In this document: piece by piece, positions 55,049 to 61,491 of the stretch
Position numbering within the stretch: position 1 is the first letter of the stretch
How the letters are laid out: each line of letters begins with the position of its first letter
Origin: Sphingobacterium siyangense
GTDB taxonomy: Bacteria > Bacteroidota > Bacteroidia > Sphingobacteriales > Sphingobacteriaceae
Assembly (NCBI RefSeq): GCF_007830445.1
Contig: NZ_VLKR01000020.1
Coordinates: forward strand, 1-64,000
Length of the DNA stretch: 64,000 bases
Direction of reading: 5' to 3'
Notes under the pieces: generated by a model
What the model was told of the DNA's origin: nothing
Seen by the model: the letters and a program-made list of their open reading frames with translations, nothing else
The model's database searches: none
Position numbers and translations under genes: made by a program

Positions 55049-58000
55049 TTAGAACGTTACTTTCACACCAAGGTTATATGATCTCACCAATGGATAAAGC
55101 CCATAATCCACACCTGGAGTCAGGTTGCCGCGTTGATTATAATCGGGTTCCGGATTGTAGCCTTTGTATTTAGAAATCGTAAATGGATTGTCCATGGTCG
55201 CGTAGACCCTTACCCCAGAAAGTGTTAATTTTTCTGCTAGGCTTTTGGGAAGATTATAACCCAAGGCAATATTTGTCATACGCAAGAATGAACCGTCCTG
55301 CAGATAAAAATCGGAAAGACGTGTACTGTTACTTTGCGTACCGCCACGCGATGCACGGTAGACTTTACCATTTCCCGGATTTTGAGCCGAACGGTAGCGT
55401 TGTGCGACATCCGCATATTGGTTACCGGAACCTTCCATATTGTAGAGGTAATAATCATAGCCATCCAGCACTTTATTCCCTTGGGAGCCATTAAATGATG
55501 CCCGTAGATCAAATGCCTTATAGCGTGCGTTAACGGCAAAGCCATAGGTAAAATTAGGATGCGGATTGCCGATCACACGTTTATCGGCATCATTGACGAT
55601 ACCATTGCCATCTACATCTTCAAAATAAAGATCTCCTGGTTGCAGTGGGGTTGTTGAAGCCGCAGAAGGTGCGACAGTTTTATAGTTTTCCTCTGTTGCA
55701 ACACCCAGAACTTTAAAACCATAGAACATACCAATTGGACTTCCTTCTTGTGTAATATGCGTTAAGTAGGAGCGTTCAGCACCATTCGTCAGAATGGTAG
55801 AAGCCCCACCAAGATCGAGCACTTTATTTCTGTTGACATTGATATTCCCACTGAATCCTAATTCAAATTCATTTTTGCGAATCAGTGTTGCATCAATCTG
55901 TAGATCAAAACCTTTATTCTGCACCTTCGAATTTGGCAGATTGGTCAGGATCGTTGTTGATCCAGATACAGCGGAGAGTGGCTGGTTGAATAATAAATTG
56001 AAGGAACGGCTCAGGTAAAAGTTGGTCATAATGTTGAGGCGGCCTTTCAACAAACCGAGATCAAGACCGGCGTTGTATTGCGAAGTTGTTTCCCAGCTCA
56101 ATTTTGGATCGAGTAGATTGCCAGCCGTATAAGAGGTTTCTACTTTATCCCCAAGGATCACACCTGCTGGTGAGTTGATCACGGATATCGCATTGTAATC
56201 ACCAATATTATTATTTCCACTACGTCCCCAGCTCGCTCTTAGTTTGACTGTCGATTGTTGCCCTAACCAATCCGTATAAAACTCCTCCTTGGAGAGGGTC
56301 CACCCGGCTGAAACCGATGGGAAAGTTCCCCATTTACTGTTCGGTCCAAAGCGTGACGAACCGTCAGTACGAATGGATGCCGAAAGGAAATATTTCGAAT
56401 CGAAGCTGTAATTTACGCGGCTGAAATAAGACTGGAGCGTTGTCGTACGTTTGAACGTATCGTCTTTTAGCAATTGGAAATTAGAAGGATCCGCTCCTTT
56501 ATCTGTAATTTCCCCAATTGCATTATTATTAAAACCGTTGGCTCTCACACCTTGATAATCATAATCTGTTCGTTGCGCCGAATAGCCCAATAAAGCGGAT
56601 ACCTGATGTTTACCACCAAAGGTCTTGTTATAGTTTAACGTTGTTTCCAGCAATTTGTCCAATTCATTTTTTGTCTTGGCATCTGCATAGGCAGCAGAAA
56701 TTGCCTGCGGTGAAAACGGTTTGTTGTTTCCATCGGATATACTTGTCGGACGGAAATAATCATACTTCTCGTCATAAGTAGACAGTCCACCGTTTACTTT
56801 TAGATTTAGGCCATCCATAATGGAAAAATCTGCAAAGGCGTTATATACCCCTCTCTTTCCACGACGGTTGTTTTTAATCTCAGTAACATAAGCCAGTGGG
56901 TTTTCAGGGTTCTGGATACCGTAATTATTCGCCGAAAGATCGGCCATCAGGTATTTGGCATAGGTTCCATCTTCATTATAAACCGGCAGTGTCGGCAGAT
57001 AGATTAAAGCCGCCATAGACGGACTTCTGTCGTAACGGCCTGTCGTCACCTCGTTATTGTCGTTATATGTAAACGATACGTTTGCGCCGACGGTCAACCT
57101 CTTGCTTACTTTGCTATCGATATTGGCACGAAAATTAAAGACTTTTTGATCCGTCCCCAGCATGATCCCTTGTTGATTCTGATAAGATCCACTTAGGAAA
57201 TAGCGATTTTTTTCGTTACCGCCATACGTAGAGAGATTATGACGTTGGAAAGAAGCATTACGGTATAAGGCATCCTGCCAATCCGTATCATATTTCGCTT
57301 TTTTTGCGGTACCGGACGCAAAGTCATAGTAGTCTTCAGGAATACTTACTGAACCGGCATTTCCGACATTGGCGATACGCGTTTTATTATCATCAAAGCG
57401 TCTACTATCGCTCCAAGCGATCCCTTTCGTAGCCAGAAGGTCTTTATAGGAATTGTTACGACCATCAATCAAGAGATCAATAAACTGTTCCGAATTTAAA
57501 ACATCGATTTTCTTGGAAAGCTGACCAAAGCCGCCCAATACTTCGTAGTCCACATTACTTTTACCTTCCTTGCCACGCTTGGTTGTAATCAATACAACAC
57601 CACCAGCGCCACGGGACCCATAGATCGCAGCAGAAGCGGCATCCTTTAAAACATCGATAGACTCAATATCATTGGGGTTGATATTGAGATTGTTCCCTGC
57701 TGGATAACCATCAATAACGTACAATGGATCCGAACCAGCATTGATCGATCCCATTCCGCGAACACGCATTTTGGTCCCATCGTATGGAGCACCACTTGTT
57801 TGCATCACCTGTACACCTGCTACTTTACCAACCAACGCCTGGGATAATTTTGGTGCGCTCAAATTGAGTTCCTCGGCCTTAACACTGGCAATAGCACCAG
57901 TGACATCCGACTTTCTGATCCGCTGGTATCCGATAGAGATGGTCACCTCTTCCAGTGTGTTCTCATCAGTCTGTAGGGAAAATATCTGCCCATTGGATTG

Positions 58001-58300
58001 GGTAACAGCTTGCACAAGTCTGCTATACCCAATAAAGGAAATACTCAGGTTATCGCCCATTTCGGCTTCGATCTGAAAATTTCCTTTTTCGTCAGACTGA
58101 ACAGATTTTTTACTTTTCAAATTTTGAACAGTTGCTCCGGCGACAGCATTTCCTTGGGCGTCGACGACACGGCCTTTGACCATCCCCTGTACATGCGTAA
58201 ATTGGGACGTGGTTAGTGTGAACGATTTGGCTTGAACAGCGGGTGAGCTCGCTGCAATGGCACATAACAACCAAAAGACATTGTTGGCTTTAAATTTCAT
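55049..58300 (-). CDS. SusC/RagA-family TonB-linked transporter
   Basis: 1083 residues. Signal peptide ending PAVQAK, CNA-B-like domain (about 42-115: VKGRVVDAQGNAVAGATVQN), linker LEEVTISIGYQRIRKSDVTG, plug with LVGKVAGVQVMQTSGAPYDG, DPLYVIDGYPAGNN and IESIDVLKDAASAAIYGSRG, then a barrel ending LGVKVTF. Encoded leftward at the far end of the uronic-acid locus together with its SusD and a YdcF-like protein; there are no carbohydrate-active enzymes on its own transcript, so it may use the enzymes of the neighbouring rightward operon or serve another ligand. Confidence 0.95.
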   Translation of the reverse strand: MKFKANNVFWLLCAIAASSPAVQAKSFTLTTSQFTHVQGMVKGRVVDAQGNAVAGATVQNLKSKKSVQSDEKGNFQIEAEMGDNLSISFIGYSRLVQAVTQSNGQIFSLQTDENTLEEVTISIGYQRIRKSDVTGAIASVKAEELNLSAPKLSQALVGKVAGVQVMQTSGAPYDGTKMRVRGMGSINAGSDPLYVIDGYPAGNNLNINPNDIESIDVLKDAASAAIYGSRGAGGVVLITTKRGKEGKSNVDYEVLGGFGQLSKKIDVLNSEQFIDLLIDGRNNSYKDLLATKGIAWSDSRRFDDNKTRIANVGNAGSVSIPEDYYDFASGTAKKAKYDTDWQDALYRNASFQRHNLSTYGGNEKNRYFLSGSYQNQQGIMLGTDQKVFNFRANIDSKVSKRLTVGANVSFTYNDNNEVTTGRYDRSPSMAALIYLPTLPVYNEDGTYAKYLMADLSANNYGIQNPENPLAYVTEIKNNRRGKRGVYNAFADFSIMDGLNLKVNGGLSTYDEKYDYFRPTSISDGNNKPFSPQAISAAYADAKTKNELDKLLETTLNYNKTFGGKHQVSALLGYSAQRTDYDYQGVRANGFNNNAIGEITDKGADPSNFQLLKDDTFKRTTTLQSYFSRVNYSFDSKYFLSASIRTDGSSRFGPNSKWGTFPSVSAGWTLSKEEFYTDWLGQQSTVKLRASWGRSGNNNIGDYNAISVINSPAGVILGDKVETSYTAGNLLDPKLSWETTSQYNAGLDLGLLKGRLNIMTNFYLSRSFNLLFNQPLSAVSGSTTILTNLPNSKVQNKGFDLQIDATLIRKNEFELGFSGNINVNRNKVLDLGGASTILTNGAERSYLTHITQEGSPIGMFYGFKVLGVATEENYKTVAPSAASTTPLQPGDLYFEDVDGNGIVNDADKRVIGNPHPNFTYGFAVNARYKAFDLRASFNGSQGNKVLDGYDYYLYNMEGSGNQYADVAQRYRSAQNPGNGKVYRASRGGTQSNSTRLSDFYLQDGSFLRMTNIALGYNLPKSLAEKLTLSGVRVYATMDNPFTISKYKGYNPEPDYNQRGNLTPGVDYGLYPLVRSYNLGVKVTF

Positions 58301-58438
58301 AAGTAGCGCATTTGATTTATGGTTACAAGATTACAAATGCTATATGAAGGCAGGGTCAATAAAACATTAACAGTTTTTAACTAAACCGAGTTAGCATGTC
58401 ATGAAAGCTTAACAAAAGGATAACAATACACCTAAGAT

Positions 58439-58756
58439 TTATTTCCTAAGATTCCTGCTAACAAAGCTATAAATCAATAAAATCAGAAGATATAAAGTAG
58501 CAGAAAAAAGAATATTGCCGATCAATTTTAGAGGTTCAAATTCATGGTATCCAACCTGCTCATTAAGATCTGGGCTATAGCCGCTTCCTTCCCTATAAAA
58601 TGTCCAGGGAAATCCTATTGTCAAGTTGCCGTCAACGTCAAGTTGATTATGATAGAAACAAGCTGTCAAAATAGCAAAAACACCAATAGTACCAATAAAA
58701 ACTTTACATAATACTGGTACTAATGATGTTTTTCGTTGTTCAGGTTTTGCATGCAT
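58439..58756 (-). CDS. Small hypothetical membrane protein
   Basis: 105 residues from the ATG at 58756 (an upstream ATG at 58798 adds 14 residues). Two transmembrane segments are predicted by eye: about 14-33 (VPVLCKVFIGTIGVFAIL) and about 78-98 (ILFSATLYLLILLIYSFV). The loop between them (IGFPWTFYREGSGYSPD, then GYHEFEPLKLIGN) is of the kind seen in small Bacteroidota membrane proteins of unknown role. 124 bp after the 123-residue gene on the same strand; whether it belongs to the SNF2 cluster is unclear. Confidence 0.6.
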   Translation of the reverse strand: MHAKPEQRKTSLVPVLCKVFIGTIGVFAILTACFYHNQLDVDGNLTIGFPWTFYREGSGYSPDLNEQVGYHEFEPLKLIGNILFSATLYLLILLIYSFVSRNLRK

Positions 58757-58880
58757 GATTAAATATAGCAATTCATTTTGATTGCATGTTATAATCACTA
58801 TCGTTAGCCAATTAATGACGAGTTAGGTTTAAACATTTTGATCGTCGTATTTTACAAGGTTGATCAAACTTAACATAAAG

Positions 58881-59252
58881 TTACGCTATATCGTCCCCTT
58901 CATCTTCTTTCATAATACTATGAATACGATCCTCTAAAACTTTTTTGTGCCAGGCATCCAACAGTAGTCTTGTATTTCCGATCAGATCATCTCCACCAGT
59001 CTCCATCATTTTCACCCACTCTTCTGCAAATTCCCTATATTCAACAATACTGTTTTCGGACTGTGTATATTGGATCAAATATTCCATCGCAAATAGATTA
59101 GCCCAGCGATTGGGTTGTATTGGATCACACATATACTCTGCAATGTCAATTTTATCAATAAATTCCTGTACAACTTCTTCCGGTGTGAAATTGAACAGAT
59201 CGCAGAACTGTTTAAATGCTGTTGTCAATTTAATATTTTCGAATGTTTCCAT
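58881..59252 (-). CDS. Unrecognised acidic protein of the SNF2 cluster
   Basis: 123 residues, cytoplasmic, strongly acidic at the C-terminus (KEDEGDDIA). Not recognised as a known family. The N-terminal segment AFKQFCDLFNFTPEEVVQEF (residues 12-31) lines up with NFRLICELFGIAVPAFIQLF of the 249-residue protein at 59384: shared C-[DE]-L-F-[NG]-[FI], then Q-x-F-x-D at the same distance. It continues with WANLFAMEYLIQYTQ, a helical stretch. Separated by 131 bp from the upstream gene, so it may have its own promoter. Confidence 0.65.
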   Translation of the reverse strand: METFENIKLTTAFKQFCDLFNFTPEEVVQEFIDKIDIAEYMCDPIQPNRWANLFAMEYLIQYTQSENSIVEYREFAEEWVKMMETGGDDLIGNTRLLLDAWHKKVLEDRIHSIMKEDEGDDIA

Positions 59253-59289
59253 TATTTATTTAATTTAAGAAGTCATCATTTTTTTTATC

Positions 59290-59382
59290 CTAGTTACCTC
59301 TATTTAACCGCTGTAAGATTACGCCATCTTCATCAAAAGACAGGTTGTTTCCCAAACTTTCCAAAGGTTGTTTATAACTCAA
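59290..59382 (-). CDS. Possible 30-residue peptide, TTG start
   Basis: Open frame on the minus strand starting with TTG 7 nt after a perfect AAGGAGG, which overlaps the last codons of the 249-residue gene. It would encode a peptide containing LESLGNNLSFDEDGVILQRL. Such a strong Shine-Dalgarno is unusual for this phylum and could be chance. No homology known; the gap it sits in (131 bp) is otherwise empty. Confidence 0.2.
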   Translation of the reverse strand: MSYKQPLESLGNNLSFDEDGVILQRLNRGN

Positions 59383-59383
59383 A

Positions 59384-60133
59384 TTAGTCCTCCTTAGTTT
59401 CCAAAAGATTATCTAGCCAGACGTGATAAAGTGCAACTCTTTGATCAAGATCCCGATAGAAAAAATAGCGTTTATTGAGTTCCTGCAAATCCATTATAAA
59501 TCGTTTAAAAAAAGATGTATTACGATATTCCCAATCAATAAGGCCGCCATAACCGTCAAGGACACGATGAATAAATCCCAAAACTGGATTATAAGTCGCT
59601 TTATCGAGGTGCATTGCTGCTAAAAAATCAGGTGTTGATGCCTGCAGCATCATGGTATTGATATAATGCGATGGATGAACGGAATTCATAATGCAAGTCA
59701 GCAGAAAATCCTTACTCAATTTAAAGTATATGTTTTCATCTAAATAAATTCGATCTTTAAGCATTACCTTTTTAGCAAAAAGATCATAAAGCTGCGCAGT
59801 AATAATACGCCCTCTATTTCTGCGTTCGCCGGTACTATAATTTCTATTGACTGCTAATTTTACCTGACGTCGCAATAATTTTATCCCAACATCCCTGTCA
59901 TTATCTTTGAATTCGATCTTCAAACGATTATGGTCTTTAGGAATTTTATCGTTGATAAAACGTATAGCCCTAGTCACAATATTATAGCTCGAATTATCTT
60001 TAAAATTCTGATCTATAAAAGAGTAATGATCTAGAAACAATTGAATAAAAGCTGGCACAGCGATACCAAAAAGCTCACATATTAACCGAAAATTTCGTGG
60101 TACCTTTAAAGGTACTCCAATTATATCTTCCAT
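59384..60133 (-). CDS. Unrecognised 249-residue protein of the SNF2 cluster
   Basis: No signal peptide or membrane segment; basic in the middle (RRQVKLAVNRNYSTGERRNRG, shortened: NYSTGERRNRGR). The N-terminal motif FRLICELFGIAVPAFIQLF (15-33) matches the 123-residue protein at 58881. The rest is predicted helical with several aromatic-rich stretches (WEYRNTSFFKRFIMDLQEL). Starts 15 bp after the stop of the upstream HTH-like gene, hence cotranscribed. No known family or catalytic motif seen, so no function is proposed. Confidence 0.75.
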   Translation of the reverse strand: MEDIIGVPLKVPRNFRLICELFGIAVPAFIQLFLDHYSFIDQNFKDNSSYNIVTRAIRFINDKIPKDHNRLKIEFKDNDRDVGIKLLRRQVKLAVNRNYSTGERRNRGRIITAQLYDLFAKKVMLKDRIYLDENIYFKLSKDFLLTCIMNSVHPSHYINTMMLQASTPDFLAAMHLDKATYNPVLGFIHRVLDGYGGLIDWEYRNTSFFKRFIMDLQELNKRYFFYRDLDQRVALYHVWLDNLLETKED

Positions 60134-60148
60134 ATTTTTTAATATTTT

Positions 60149-60802
60149 TTATTTATGTGCGATATAGCGGAAGCCAAAACTCTTGGCTTTAGTTTTCCGC
60201 AGCGGTGCACTCCCTTTCTTTCCTACGAACACGCCAATTTCATGCATCAAGCTTTTTATGCAAATTTTTTCTCCCAGATACTTTTCCGCATAACGCCATA
60301 GTTCAAGCGGTGTTCTATATTTCTTAAAATAATCCATCTCGATAAGCTTACCCAAAACGATTTCCACTACCATGCAATCGCATGCGAACTGTTCAGCTTG
60401 GGCTGAATCTTCTACCCTGATTTCCTCCATTAATTGAAAAAAAGTCATAGTTTCAACGGAATTGATAAAATATTCCATTTGATAATATCGAATAGCCTTT
60501 TCTTCCCAAATCGTCAACTCAAACTGATAGCTAGATTTATTGTCAAATCTACTGATATCTATACCCCTACGATTAAATACCCAACTGAGATGCACCATAA
60601 CTTCAAGATTTCCGGCTGGGATTTTAAGTTCTTCCATTTCCTTAACATAGGTTTGCTCTTGTCCCATTAAGAAAGCCATTTCTTCACGGGTAAAACCGCA
60701 GCTGATCCGATTTAATATCAGGAGATAAATAATACCCGCATAGTACATGGAAAATTCTGCGCGAAATCTCTCTCTGCCAATATCATTAATTAAATTTTGC
60801 AT
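60149..60802 (-). CDS. HTH-like protein of the SNF2 cluster, second paralogue
   Basis: 217 residues from the ATG at 60802, chosen because the longer frame (to 60895) would run deep into the upstream gene; this start overlaps it by only 17 bp. Residues 31-55 (NRISCGFTREEMAFLMGQEQ) resemble the start of an XRE-type helix-turn-helix and match RRIEKGWRPEELSFLVGRPD at the same position in the 229-residue neighbour. A second shared block near the C-terminus (LIEMDYFKKYRTPLELWR versus LLDLEFFGHGAAPWQLFR) makes the two clear paralogues. The end is basic (KKGSAPLRKTKAKSFGFRY). DNA binding is inference; the protein is not a recognised regulator. Confidence 0.75.
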   Translation of the reverse strand: MQNLINDIGRERFRAEFSMYYAGIIYLLILNRISCGFTREEMAFLMGQEQTYVKEMEELKIPAGNLEVMVHLSWVFNRRGIDISRFDNKSSYQFELTIWEEKAIRYYQMEYFINSVETMTFFQLMEEIRVEDSAQAEQFACDCMVVEIVLGKLIEMDYFKKYRTPLELWRYAEKYLGEKICIKSLMHEIGVFVGKKGSAPLRKTKAKSFGFRYIAHK

Positions 60803-61475
60803 GCTCCTCCTTTCTATCAACAGGATAAAAAGAATACCTTCCTTCCACATTTCTGACGACCAACCTGTTTTGCTGAATGAGTCCATACAGCACATTTTTC
60901 AAATGCCTTGGATAAATCTGGAGATGAACCTGTCCCGTTTCCTTAACTTTCCGAAACAGTTGCCAAGGAGCTGCACCATGCCCAAAGAACTCCAGATCCA
61001 ATAGCCCTTCAATCTTTTGGCGCACATGTAACATCGCATCCGATTCAAGCTGGACATCTTTTTCAGCTTTCCATTCCTCAAATTGCAATGCAATTGAAGA
61101 CTTTTTTTGCGAGACAAACCGCCAAGGAATTTCGATAGAATAATGCCACCTGACCTCGTCCTCTTCAATATGAAGACGGACGAGACGTTCTTCGGTAACT
61201 TCATATCTTTCGCGATTGAATTCCATCGGTTCAATGCATGAGCTCATGTATATTCGATCCAGCAAGATCGATTCCTGGGTCAAAAAACTTCGTACCTGAT
61301 ACATTTTTTCAAAGTCTAAATATGCATGATCAGGTCTACCAACCAAGAACGACAGTTCTTCAGGTCTCCAGCCCTTTTCTATTCTCCGTTTTAGATAGGT
61401 GTACCATAGTTGAAAATCGTGCGAAAACATCATTCCCCCATAGGATGCTTTTTGTGGAGATACTTTTTTGATCAT
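60786..61475 (-). CDS. HTH-like protein of the SNF2 cluster, first paralogue
   Basis: 229 residues from the ATG at 61475, 16 bp after the helicase stop; a longer frame to 61517 overlaps the helicase gene. Residues 30-50 (RRIEKGWRPEELSFLVGRPD) look like the first helices of an XRE-type HTH, including the G-[WF]-x-x-EE-L-x-FL-x-G pattern. The middle is charged (LHIEEDEVRWHYSIEIPW). The C-terminal block LLDLEFFGHGAAPWQLFR recurs in the 217-residue paralogue. Its stop overlaps the next start by 17 bp, so translation of the pair is coupled. Function unknown; a partner or adaptor of the SNF2 helicase is a reasonable guess from context. Confidence 0.75.
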   Translation of the reverse strand: MIKKVSPQKASYGGMMFSHDFQLWYTYLKRRIEKGWRPEELSFLVGRPDHAYLDFEKMYQVRSFLTQESILLDRIYMSSCIEPMEFNRERYEVTEERLVRLHIEEDEVRWHYSIEIPWRFVSQKKSSIALQFEEWKAEKDVQLESDAMLHVRQKIEGLLDLEFFGHGAAPWQLFRKVKETGQVHLQIYPRHLKNVLYGLIQQNRLVVRNVEGRYSFYPVDRKEEHAKFN

Positions 61476-61491
61476 TATAGTGTACAATTGG

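Noticed and set aside
58945..59387. Plus-strand frames of 107 and 90 codons opposite the 123-residue gene
   Set aside because: They are antisense shadows with Cys/Phe-rich, non-protein-like composition.
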